Shown: positions 16,905 through 26,844 of the stretch, piece by piece
How positions within the stretch are numbered: position 1 is the stretch's first letter
Layout of the letters: each line of letters begins with the position of its first letter
Source of the DNA: Acidobacteriota bacterium
Lineage (GTDB): Bacteria > Acidobacteriota > UBA6911 > JACQTF01
DNA: 37,152 nt
Direction: 5' to 3'
Assembly: GCA_016210925.1 (NCBI GenBank)
Contig: JACQTF010000055.1
Span: 1-37,152, forward strand
Made by a program: the position numbers and the translations under genes
The notes under the pieces: model-generated
The model's database searches: none
Seen by the model: only the letters and a program-made list of their open reading frames with translations
What the model was told of the DNA's origin: nothing

Positions 16905-19302
16905 TTAGGCTGTTCGGCTTACTCGGGCATCGCCGTCCTCGATGGTCCAACTGCCCCACGCCGGCACGTCGATAGTGGACGCCCGGAATGCGAGCGCACG
17001 CTTGGATCGGAAGACGAGTGGACGGCCGAATGTCGATGTCGAGCCCAGTGCGACCAGGAATGCCGACGCATACGGCACCGCGAAGACCGACAGCGCGGCC
17101 ACCCACACGATTTCGGCGGGGTCCTCCACGCGCCCGAATGTCGCGATCGAGGTAATAGCGACGATGGTGCCGATTAAAAGGGCTGTTTCCATGGGTGCGC
17201 TCCTGAGCACACGGCTCCAGGGCGGCGCGTGCTCGCATTTGGGCGTCCGCAGGAACGGTTTGGACGATGTAAACAGTCCAGCAAGCACGGCTTTACCTAC
17301 GGTGTAGCCGAGAGCGAGCCCGGCGACGGTCGCAGCCACGCTGGCCGGGAAGCCCGCTCCGACTTTGACGCAATGAAGCCTCGTAGCTATCTGGCATGAG
17401 GCCACAGCCCATAGTGTCGGGCGTGTAGAACGCCTGGTATCCCGCCTCGAACAGGCGTAGCCCCAGCTCAGTGTCCTCGGTGATACACCATTCCGCCCAG
17501 CCGCCGACTTCTTCCAGGGCGCGGCGGCGGATAACGCACATCGTGCCATGCTGAATGATGGCGTTGTGCTCATTGCGCTCCACCATGCCGACACGGAAGA
17601 AGGTGGTGTATTCCTGGTAGCACAGCGACTTGAACAAGCTGTCGCTGTCGTCGCGGTAGTCCTGAGGAGCCTGAACGACGGCGATCCTCCGTTCGGCAAA
17701 GGCGGGCATGACCGTGCGCAGCCACCCAGGCGTTACCACATAATCGCTGTCGAGGACCGCCACGTATTCGGCCGCCGGATCCGTCAGCGCGAGGGCTTTG
17801 TTCAGCGCTCCCGCTTTGAAGCCCTTCACGTTGTCGAAATGGAAGAAGCGGAAATTCGGTCCGAGCCCGCGGCAGCAGGCCTCCACCGGACGCCACAGGC
17901 GCTCGTCGCGCGTGTTGTTGTCGAGAACGATGACTTCGAAATTCGGGTAATCGAGGCGAGCCAAGGCGCTCAGCGTCTGAATGACCATCGCCGGCGGCTC
18001 ATTGTGGGTAGGCACGTGGATCGATACGCGCGGCGGAATGATGAGATTATCCGAGGGCGGCGCCATGCGGCGGCGGCGCCAGAGGCTCACGGCCCACTCC
18101 ACCGTCTCGGTGACGAAGAGGAGCGCCGCGAACAGGACCGCGGGAACAATGAGCAACGTTGCGGCGAGCGTGCCCCAGTCGGGGTAGCGCAAGGAGGACC
18201 CTTCGACGATCAGCAGCGCGCCGGAAACGACCATCGCGATGATGCCGCCGACCAGGGTGTACCCCATAATCGCGACCGTGGGGATTAAGGTGAGGACGGC
18301 GAGTCCGATGAGAAACGTGGCGGCGGCAGCCACGATGCCGTACGCGGGCCACTGCTCGAACGACGTCAAAGGTCCGCTTAAACGGAACTTGGGCCGGCGC
18401 TCGGCGTCCCAGATCCCCCAGAACGCGCCGACGGTGCCTTCGCTGGCGGTCTTCCACGGTTGATCAAACGCCTCGATCACGTAGTAGTCGTAGGTCCGAG
18501 CGGCGGCGAGCGTGAGGAACTGGCGCAGGAAGTACGCTTGCACGGCCGGTGACGGCACCGAACGCTTCTTGATACGGCCGTTGGATGGCCAGCCCACCTC
18601 CGCAATCACGATCGGCTTGTCTGGGAAACGCTGCTGGACGACACCGAAGCGGTCGGCGATGTAATTCACGGCCCCGTCGGCGCTGATGCCCTCCCAGTAG
18701 GGCAGGATGTGGACACCGACGAAGCCGCTGGCGCGGGCGATCTCCGGGTGTTCGAGCCAGACGCTCCAGACTTCGGCCGTGCCGATCGCGACCTTCTCGT
18801 CGGCAACAGCGCGCCTGACGCGAAGAATGTAGTCGGTCACCGCTCGAGCGCTCAGCTCGCCGCGCACTACGGTCTCGTTGCCGACGAACACCCGATCGAT
18901 GACGCCCGGATTGTCGTTGATGGCCCGAACGGCCTTGGCGAGTTCGATCTCGTTCAGATGGCGATCCTCGCTGAGCCAGATGCCGACAGATACGGTGAGT
19001 CCGAGCTCCTTGGCGATATAGGGCACTCGGTCCTGCCCGCGATCAACGGTGTAGGTGCGCACGCGCGTCGTCAGCATCGAGAGCTGTTCAAGATCGCCGC
19101 GGATGACGCCTTCGGCAACCGCGCGTTCGAGCTGGGCCTGGGAATAGACGCCGGAAGGGGAGTAGGAGACCCCTTTGACCTCACCGTGCCAGTCGGGCGC
19201 TTCGAGGGGACGGTCGAACGACATCCAGAAGATCACGGAGCCGCCCGAAACCACCAGCAGCACGACCAGAATCGCGGTTCGCTCACGACCTTCGCTCCCC
19301 AT
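16905..19302 (-). pseudogene. GH17-GT2 (beta-glucan synthase-like) protein, internally deleted and frameshifted
   Basis: GH17-like KGVSYSPSGVYS...FVGNETVVRG...VIAEVGWPSNG, then GT2 IHVPTHNEP...VLDSDYVVTPGWL...TEDTELGLRL...GCGLMPDSYEA; the C-terminal hallmark GLFTSSKPFLRTPKCE is in a different frame (16905-17699 -). Confidence 0.75.
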
Positions 19303-19750
19303 CACGTCCCCTTCCCCTGTGTACCCACGAACTTCCGAACACCCCTCATGCCGGATGCGTCCTGCGCGCCCGACGCGGAGATTCGGGATGTCGAGATGTG
19401 GGTTGCGGCGCGAGTATAGGCGCGTGCCGCTCTCGCCGTGCCGCCTCAGCAATGTGAATGCCGCGTGGTGGGCGGCGTATGTTGTCGGTTAAAAACCTGA
19501 ATTGCCGCCACTTAGGAGCGTTGCAGCAAGCGAATCCGGTAGCACGCAAAACAGACTTCAGCCCCGACTGCGTCTGCAAACCGTGCGAAATCGGCCGGTC
19601 ACGGCTATTACCCGAGACGATATCGGGTGGAATTACCGACGGCAGGTAAAGACCTGACGTGAGCGTCGCCGCTGGACCTCCATGCTGGCCTGGCGGCGCC
19701 TGTGTGTACGACTGTTCGAGCAGGACTCACTACTGCGGTCTCCAGCCGCG

Positions 19751-20182
19751 TTAAAAGAACGCCGCGGGGGAGCACGTCCTGGGGATGCCCTCCACGTCGG
19801 CCAGGGGCCCGCGCGTGATGCGGACGCGCTGACCCTGCCTCAGGTGGGGGCAGGGAAAGGCGGGCAGGGCAGCCAACACCACCTTCTGAATCGCTTCGAT
19901 CTCTGCGTCTGGGACTGTCGCCAGTTGGTTCCATCCTTGCCCCAGCATCCCCACGAGTCCCCTCGCCTTGCGCACCTCGATGTAGCTCTGCTTTTCCATG
20001 GCGTGGTGCAGGAAGGCGTACCCGGGGAACAGGGGCGTGCGGATGAGGCGCCGCACGCCGCTGCGCCTGGACCAGACCTCGACTTTGGGGAGAAACAGCT
20101 CAAATCCCTTGGCCGCCAACTGGTCGCACACCAGCTCCTCGCAGTGGCTGCGCGTCCAGAGAACGTGCCACTTCACCTCCAT
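19751..20182 (-). pseudogene. NusG/UpxY-like antitermination factor, C-terminal KOW region truncated
   Basis: MEVKWHVLWTRSHCEELVCDQLAAKGFELFLPKVEVWSRRSGVRRLIRTPLFPGYAFLH...; breaks at GPLADVEGIPRTCSPAAFF*. Confidence 0.75.
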
Positions 20183-20780
20183 CAATCCGGTGGCTGACGG
20201 GCGATCGTTCGTGGTGCAGCCCCGAAGGGTGGACTCCACTCCGCCATTCGGTGTCAAGGCTTCGCACCCTTTTGTTTCAGCCGCCTTCCGCTGGGCTGAA
20301 CCCTGGTCTTTCGGCTGTTGCGGTTCGTGGCCGCCATTCCCATCTCCCCGGGCCGTTACAACTCCGCGGGGCCGACCTGGGCGACTCTACTTTCTGAAGC
20401 CAAAACTCCAACTCTCGGGGCAGCGACCGCCGCCAGAAAGGGCCCAATATTAGGGCCGGAAATCCGACTACACAACCGGGTAATTTCCTGAAGCGCTTGA
20501 CGGAAGATCACTGAATGGAATTAGAGGTGAAGACCTGCAGGTAGAAACCTGAAGCGTGGTCAGAGATCTCTTGAGTGCAACCAGCCATTTTCAAGGAGGG
20601 TAGTGGTCCACCAAAATTGCCAGTCGGTCAACCGAACCAAAGCCCTAGTCCCTTGGGAAAATTCAATTTGAACACGTTCTGTCCCTCTTTTTCATGAGCT
20701 CCTTCGTGAGCTGCTCTACCGGGGTTCGTTGGAATGGTTGGTGATTGGGCTGAGCCAGGAGCTTTGGGAAAAAGGTGTGT

Positions 20781-20829
20781 GCGGATAGGAAAAACAAAGC
20801 GGATAGGAGCGGATAGGAAAAACAAAGCG
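20781..20829. repeat. Short direct repeats GCGGATAGGA(AAAACAAA)
   Basis: [GCGGATAGGAAAAACAAA][GCGGATAGGA][GCGGATAGGAAAAACAAA]GCG. Confidence 0.85.
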
Positions 20830-20999
20830 CATTTTTGGATCGAAATCCGGCCACGAGGCGACCTCAACTTCCGGTTTTAGCTCTTATCAACTCCACTGGC
20901 TGTTCCGGAACTCAAGCATGTGCGGATTATACACTATTGAAGAGGCCGCAGTTGTGAAACTTGCAGAAATGCCCTGTTCGGCACCCTATCGTCGCGCCG

Positions 21000-21516
21000 T
21001 TATGAAAGCTCCAGGTCCCATGGATTCCCTTCTACCGGAGCGGGCGCCTTTTCCGGCGGTGGCGGTTCGCGCGTCGGAGACTTCGGCATCGGCGGCTCGG
21101 CGAGCACCGGCCCGGGCGCCGCCGGTTTGGCCGTCGCAGGCTCGGCTGGAGGCGTGACCGATGGCAAAGGACTCGGCGGAGGCAGGGAGCGCTCCACTAC
21201 CAATGGTTGCTCGCGAATATCGCTTTCCGGCAATAAAGGCTTCGCGCTCTCGCAGGTCTTCCTGCGCATCCTGCACCACCCGCACGTAATCTCGATATCT
21301 TCGCTGGAACTGCCGCTCCAGTTCCTGCTTCTCCTGGCGCAGCTCCGTCTCCGTCTTGGTGACCTCGGACCGAAATTTTTCCCGCATTTGCTTCCCGACC
21401 CTGGATTCGGCCATGACTCGCTGCACATCCACCACGCCGATTTTGAGCGCGTCCTGCGGCCATGCCGCGGGCGGCAAAAAACCCGCGACCAACGCCAGCC
21501 AAATCACCGTTCTCAT
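21000..21516 (-). CDS. OmpH/Skp-like periplasmic protein with Pro-rich tail (apparent frameshift near 21235)
   Basis: MRTVIWLALVAGFLPPAAWPQDALKIGVVDVQRVMAESRVGKQMREKFRSEVTKTETELRQEKQELERQFQRRY...; Pro-rich tail PPPSPLPSVTPPAEP... in a second frame. Confidence 0.6.
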
Positions 21517-21818
21517 GGCCCATCCCTTTCCGCCCGTTTTCGCCAAAGCTTCGCCCGCCGATCGCGGCGCGCGACTCCGGCGCCGCAAGACACCAGCGGC
21601 GCGGGGCCCCCCAGGATTTTCCGAGCGCCCTCATTCTCCAGGGCGCTTCCTTTTAAACTCCCGCTTTTATACCACGACGGGCGGCTGCGGGACCACGAAG
21701 CGCGAGCCGTCCCTGGACACTGCCAGGTGATTTCCACATTGGTCCGCCAGGCCGGACCTCCTGAAGGCAAGGTAGCGGCGGCCAGCTCTTTTACAGGAGT
21801 CATATAACGAGCGTCTTG

Positions 21819-22478
21819 TCAAGAAATCTCCGCTGGCCCGGTGACAATTCGCCGGATCGCCTCGCGCCACCCCTCCGGGCCGATTCCTTCGGTCCGCCGC
21901 ACGCCGGACAGACTACGCAAAATTTCCGGATCGTGCGAGCCGTCGGGGTTCTTGACCACCACGGGGACATCCACTTCTTTGAGCAGCGGCAGATCGTTGG
22001 CGGAGTTTCCCAGGCCCACGCTGATCACGCCCGAGCCGCCGCGACGGTAAAGGTGCAACAGCAGCCGGACGGCCTTTCCCTTGTCGTGCCCGCGCGCGAC
22101 GTGAAACAAGCGACCGCCGTAAGTCACCGTGGCGCCCCGCCCGCGCAGAAGCCCGCGCAAGACCTCCGCGTCGCCCGCCTCGATCACAAACGGCTCGTCG
22201 TATTCGCGCCGCAGGGCCAAAGCCGCTTGCTCCCGGCTCAAACCGGTGAGGCGCGCCACCTCATCGGCGCTCATCGTCCCGAAGCACCGCACCTGGACGC
22301 CGGTCTGTCGCGCCGCTTGAGCCAGCACGCGGCGCAACACGCTGACATCGGTGCCCAACTCCAAAGCAAGCAGCTCCCCTTTGCGAATCGCCCCCGCCAC
22401 GGGAAAACGAAAATAATCGGGGAGAAAATAGACCGCGCCGCCGTTTTCGGAAATGAATGGATCGCGCAATCCCAACTC
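21819..22478 (-). pseudogene. Mannosyl-3-phosphoglycerate phosphatase-like HAD protein lacking its N-terminal catalytic motif
   Basis: LGLRDPFISENGGAVYF...GHDKGKAVRLLL...SVGLGNSANDLPLLKEVDVPVVVKNPDGSHDP; no DxDGTL motif; the N-terminal segment is the 56-bp repeat. Confidence 0.75.
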
Positions 22479-22482
22479 TTTC

Positions 22483-22538
22483 CCGAAACCGAAAGTGTGA
22501 GAACGGTCATTGAAGATGCCTTCAGGCGGGCTGGTGAT
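22483..22538. repeat. 56-bp exact repeat, copy 2
   Basis: Identical to 13964-14019. Confidence 0.95.
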
Positions 22539-22578
22539 CTCGACCCGACAGATGCGCGCTGAGAGGGAGGCATCAGCC

Positions 22579-24174
22579 TTGAGCAAAAGACCAAGCCAAA
22601 AGATGGCCTACATTCTCCTTTGCTCCCTAGCCGTCTTTGGCGTCGTGTACGTGAGACATCTTCTCCGTTCGACGGAAGGGTTTGAGTTGACGTTCCTGGC
22701 CCAAGGTCTGCTTGTCTTCAAGACGATAATAGAAATCGGCGCCAGCTTCTACGGTTTTACTTTTCTGTATAGCGCCATCGCTTACCTGGCTATGAAGGAG
22801 CCCGCCCCAAAGCCTGCCAGACTTCGCGAATACCCTCCCGTGGGGATCATGTATCTGTGCTGCAACGATCTCGATCATAGCGCGGTGGAAAGCCTAGCCG
22901 GGATCAAATACCGCGGGAAACTCCACCTGATCGTCCACGATGACTCCAGCCTTCCGGAAGCGCGGTCCGAGGTGGACGCCGTCGTGGAAGCCCTACGGCG
23001 GCGTACCCACTCCAAGATTCTGTTGCTCAGACGACCCCGGCGAGATGGAGGCAAGCCGGGCGCAGTGAATTATGTCTTGGAGCAGACCGGACATCTGTAT
23101 GACTACTTCCTGCTCTGCGACAACGATTCCACGCTGCTCGAACCTGTAAACATCGACGAAGTTCTCCGTTACTTCGAGGATCAGAAGGTGGCCATTGTTC
23201 AGTGCCGCTCGATTGCCGTAGACAGCCCCAACTACTGCGTGGTCAATCGGCTACTGTCCCTGTCCATCGACGCCTTTCATCTTTTCGTGGTGGTCTGTTC
23301 CAAATTGGGTTGGCGGCGCTTCAACGGCCATAACGCCTTTCTTAGCACCCGCATGGTCCTGGAGGCAGGAGGTTTCACTCCAGGATACTTCTCAGATGAC
23401 CTTGATTTGGCCATCCGTCTAAACCTGAAGGGGTATTCGGTAGTTTATGCTCCTGAAATCCGGCTGGGTGAGAAGCACCCTCCCAGCTATTCTGCATTCC
23501 GCAGGCGAACTTACAAGTGGGCTTATGGCTCGGTGCAGATCCTGAGGACCCGCGCCTGGGCCGTTTTAACCAGCCCATGCTTGAGCCTGGCGGAAAAACT
23601 ATCCTTTTTCCAATATACAGGGCTGTATGTGTGCCAGGCCATACTTCTCTTTTACTTGGCTGTTACCTTCTTAGTTGAGCCCTTCTTTTTAGAAGGTCAC
23701 CAGTTCAACCCCACCGCGAGACTGATCGCGGGGAGCGTAATCATATTCGTCGTCTACCCACCACTACTCTCCTACTTCGCTAAGGAAGGGAAGTTGAAGG
23801 GCTGCCTCGGATCTCTGATCATGTGCGGCCTGGTTTACGGAACGCCCAGCTTTCCCTCTGTCCGAGGAGTCTACGACTGCCTCTGGAAACGGCCGAGAGA
23901 GTGGACCCCTACGAACGCGCTGTCTCATGGCCGACCCGATCTCAGCCTCTGGGGCGAAACCCTCTTCGGCGTGTTCCTCCTGGGTGTACCCCTCATAACC
24001 TTCCCAGCGTTGCTCTATCTTCCTAATTCCTACTTTCTTGCTGGAAGGTTTCTTTCTGCTATTCCCCTGTCCCGTTTGTATAGGGACAGGCCGACAGCAG
24101 TCGGGCATGCGAGGGTGGGTCTGGCGAAAGCAGGGTTGTACGACCTGGGCATTCGACGCGTTCCATCACCTTAG
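22579..24174 (+). CDS. Membrane glycosyltransferase family 2 (cellulose-synthase-like)
   Basis: HDDSSLPEARSE, LLCDNDST, YFSDDLDLAIRL, RRRTYKWAYGSVQIL; multiple TM helices. TTG 22579 after GGGAGG, or ATG 22603, proposed as start. Confidence 0.85.
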   Translation: MSKRPSQKMAYILLCSLAVFGVVYVRHLLRSTEGFELTFLAQGLLVFKTIIEIGASFYGFTFLYSAIAYLAMKEPAPKPARLREYPPVGIMYLCCNDLDHSAVESLAGIKYRGKLHLIVHDDSSLPEARSEVDAVVEALRRRTHSKILLLRRPRRDGGKPGAVNYVLEQTGHLYDYFLLCDNDSTLLEPVNIDEVLRYFEDQKVAIVQCRSIAVDSPNYCVVNRLLSLSIDAFHLFVVVCSKLGWRRFNGHNAFLSTRMVLEAGGFTPGYFSDDLDLAIRLNLKGYSVVYAPEIRLGEKHPPSYSAFRRRTYKWAYGSVQILRTRAWAVLTSPCLSLAEKLSFFQYTGLYVCQAILLFYLAVTFLVEPFFLEGHQFNPTARLIAGSVIIFVVYPPLLSYFAKEGKLKGCLGSLIMCGLVYGTPSFPSVRGVYDCLWKRPREWTPTNALSHGRPDLSLWGETLFGVFLLGVPLITFPALLYLPNSYFLAGRFLSAIPLSRLYRDRPTAVGHARVGLAKAGLYDLGIRRVPSP

Positions 24175-24543
24175 CGGCAACGATACTGAGCCATAGATAA
24201 AAAGGATTCTGGAAAAATCGGTCTAAGAGGTCCGAGTTGCCGCCAGGCCACGTTCTGCTTGACTCTCGTTTCCCGCCGTGATGCGGGAAAGATCTTCGCT
24301 CTTGTCCGAGCCCGGATCGGCGACTGGCGCTGGAAGGAGTGTGGGAGCAATCCAAAGGCTCGGAGATCCTGGCGAGGCCGGGTCCCAAAACGTGGCCATA
24401 CCCCCTTCTCCGAAAGGCAGCAGTTCGGTATCTCCATCGCAGAGCTTTCTTCCCCTTTCGGTCCACCTGCCGTGGATAGGCAACTACACACCAAGCCTTG
24501 TGATGCCCGAGCAGCCGAACTCCGCGCATTGTTTAGACCATGA

Positions 24544-25458
24544 TCACTTCGCCGTACGCAGTGGGATGCTAGAACTTTCTATTTTTACGCCTCGGTATCC
24601 AGACTTCGAGAGGAGAAGTTTAACGGATCTGATTCCGAACTCGTCCACATTCGGCCCGAGCCAGATGGCTTTTATGGGAGTATCTGCTGGTACCATCAGG
24701 TCCTTGAACGGGAACTCAACATATGGCGCTACAATGTTGCCCGCAGCACGAAATCCGTTCGGTCTTTCTTTGGGTGTCCCTTTCTCTCTGACAGCGATAA
24801 ATCGCCACTCCCTTTCACCAGAAAAGGCTGGGTGTTTAAATCGCGGCGCACACATAGCGAGTGCTTCGTGCAATAGAACGACGAACCTCCGCATATAGTC
24901 TAGGCCCTGCTCTTCTGAATCGACCTGAATAGGAGCTGCGAAAACGTGGGTCAAGAAATTACGCGCCATATCGAGGATTGCCTCCAGAAGCCGCACCTGC
25001 TCTGGCCGGTCGTAGATGACCTTCAAGATCCTGTCCTTTCCAGTTCGGGACAGGTCAAGTTCGATCGCGTAGCCGCCGCCTGCTCGTCCATAGGTCATCC
25101 AGGCTGCGAGGTCATCTTTAGCCTCACTCAGACATAGAGCGTACACGTCGAATCCGTCGGCCAAGCGGTATCTTGCAGGTAGAAAATGCTTTAGCAACTG
25201 CTCGACCAGACCGCCGTACCCTCTAATCCGTTCCTCGTACAGGGGCTCAATCAAGGTACTGGCATAGCTGAGTTCAGTTCGGTCATTCATGAAGCCGAGA
25301 TGCCCCGCCCTGATGACGTGGCTTTCGACGATCCCCCGCAGACCTTCGGCTCCCGTATAATGTAGCAAGCCAACCTCGGGAACCTCTGGACCCCAGGCCA
25401 TCTCAAAGAGTTTCCGCTTAAGTTCGCCTAATTGCTCTTGGAATTCTTCGGCGTACAT
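24544..25458 (-). CDS. DUF2971 domain protein
   Basis: LLHYTGAEGLRGIVESHVIRAGHLGFMNDRTEL; CLSEAKDDLAAWMTYGRAGGGYAIELD; FSGEREWRFI; IWLGPNVDE. Confidence 0.8.
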   Translation of the reverse strand: MYAEEFQEQLGELKRKLFEMAWGPEVPEVGLLHYTGAEGLRGIVESHVIRAGHLGFMNDRTELSYASTLIEPLYEERIRGYGGLVEQLLKHFLPARYRLADGFDVYALCLSEAKDDLAAWMTYGRAGGGYAIELDLSRTGKDRILKVIYDRPEQVRLLEAILDMARNFLTHVFAAPIQVDSEEQGLDYMRRFVVLLHEALAMCAPRFKHPAFSGEREWRFIAVREKGTPKERPNGFRAAGNIVAPYVEFPFKDLMVPADTPIKAIWLGPNVDEFGIRSVKLLLSKSGYRGVKIESSSIPLRTAK

Positions 25459-25582
25459 TTATTGCCACGTCTTCCAGAAGGAGCGCACAAGAACAGGGAT
25501 ATCAATTCTGATGGCAAGATATGGCTACGTCAAGCGAAGAAGGGTACCGAAAATGCGGAGCCGGATGTCACGCACGTGTGAT

Positions 25583-25609
25583 CGGTCGCCATCTGGACGA
25601 TGGCGACCG
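25583..25609. other. Perfect 11-bp stem hairpin with 5-nt loop
   Basis: CGGTCGCCATC tggac GATGGCGACCG; no T-tract. Confidence 0.85.
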
Positions 25610-25743
25610 CGTACCCAGGTGCCGAGGTGCTCTGACGTAGTGCTCAGACCATGAAGCGTTGAGATTGAAAGCTTGAAGCCTGGGTGGGAGCGATGGGCAG
25701 GTGGCGGTGCGCCGAGTTCCGGTCTTGATTTTCTCGGTGTTTG

Positions 25744-25772
25744 AGTTTTAGGTTTCAGAGTTTCAGGTTTGT
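25744..25772 (+). repeat. Half-copy of the AAACCTG/CAGGTTT heptamer repeat
   Basis: gagttttaggtttcagagtttcaggtttg, closely matches the right arm of the atpI-atpB element. Confidence 0.8.
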
Positions 25773-25775
25773 TTT

Positions 25776-26165
25776 TTAGAGCTCGTCGTGGATGGTGGTG
25801 AGCTTCTTGATCTCGTACTCCTTGACGCCGCCGGGGGTGCGGATTTGGATCTCATCACCTTCCTCCCGCCCCATGAGGCTCTTCCCGATGGGCGAAGTGG
25901 TCGAGATCATGCCGTGAGCCGCGTCCGCTTCCTCCGGCGAGACCAACTTGTAGGTCACGTCTGCATCCGTGTTCACGTCGTGGAGGAGGACGGTCGAGCC
26001 GTAGGAAACCTTCCCCTTGGAGATCTTGTCCAGGTTCACCATGGAGAGGGCTGAGACTCTCTGGCGAAGCTGCCCCAGCTTGGACTGCAGGTAGGACTGC
26101 CGCTCCTTGGCAGTCTGATACTCTGCGTTCTCCCGCAGGTCCCCGTGCTCCAGCGCGCGCTTGAG
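25776..26165 (-). pseudogene. 5'-truncated greA paralogue
   Basis: ALEHGDLRENAEYQTAKERQSYLQSKL...GMISTTSPIGKSLMGREEGDEIQIRTPGGVKEYEIKKLTTIHDEL; near-copy of 27901-28368 but homology stops at about 26165. Confidence 0.85.
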
Positions 26166-26199
26166 TTTGGTCGAACCTCTCCGCCTGGGCCTCAGCTCG

Positions 26200-26814
26200 G
26201 CCACGCTGGAACCGGCCCTGAGTCTGGGTGTCAAAAAAAGCGGCCGGACCACAGGCCTGACCAGCGGAAGCATCACCGCAGTGAACGTCACCGTTGATGT
26301 GGCCTACAGCAAGCAATGCGGGATCGGACGGCAGATTGCACGTTTTGTCAACCAGTTCCTCATCGGGGCCGGTGGGTTCAGCGCGGGCGGCGACTCCGGG
26401 TCCGTCCTTGTGGAAGACGTGGCGACCTTGCCTCGCCCGGTGGGTCTACTATTCGCCGGCAGCAACACCACGACGGTCGCAAATCCCTTCAGCGCGGTTG
26501 TGAGTGCATTCGGCGGCGCGATCACACCGGTGGGCACAGCCTCCTCTGGCAGAGGTATTGCTCCGAGGCCCCAGGCCCCGCACCCGGCCTCCCTGGTCCG
26601 GGCCAATGAGGTGAAAGGACGACACGAGGACAGCCTCTTCGCTCTGCCGGGCGTGGTGGGCACCGGCATCGGTGCGTCAGAAATCGCCCCCGGTGTGGCG
26701 GTGATCGAAGTCTATGTCCGCGCGGCCACACCGGACGTGCGGCGAGCGATCCCGGCAGCTCTGGAGGGGATCCCGGTCCGGATCGTGGAAACGGGAGAGA
26801 TCGTCGCGTATTGA
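26200..26814 (+). pseudogene. C-terminal fragment of a trypsin-like serine protease family protein
   Basis: KKSGRTTGLTSGSITAVNVTVDV...GGFSAGGDSGSVLVED...PVGLLFAGSNTTTVANPFSAVVSAF; GDSG serine block present, N-terminal His/Asp part absent. Confidence 0.65.
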
Positions 26815-26844
26815 AGACCGGAGGGCGGGAAGGCAGGTCGAGGC

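Noticed and set aside
19540-19645. GEMM/c-di-GMP-like riboswitch (GCAAACC...GAAA...GGTGGAATTACCGACGG)
   Set aside because: Only scattered motif resemblance, the GACGCAAAGCC block is missing and no + strand gene follows; would need a covariance model search
19641-20552. Similar small hairpins CAGGTaaagACCTG (about 19643) and CAGGTagaaACCTG (about 20538)
   Set aside because: 5-bp stems are too short to distinguish from chance
24180-24540. Overlapping ORFs downstream of the GT2 gene as real genes
   Set aside because: Multiple frames open on both strands without motifs or RBS; no coding support
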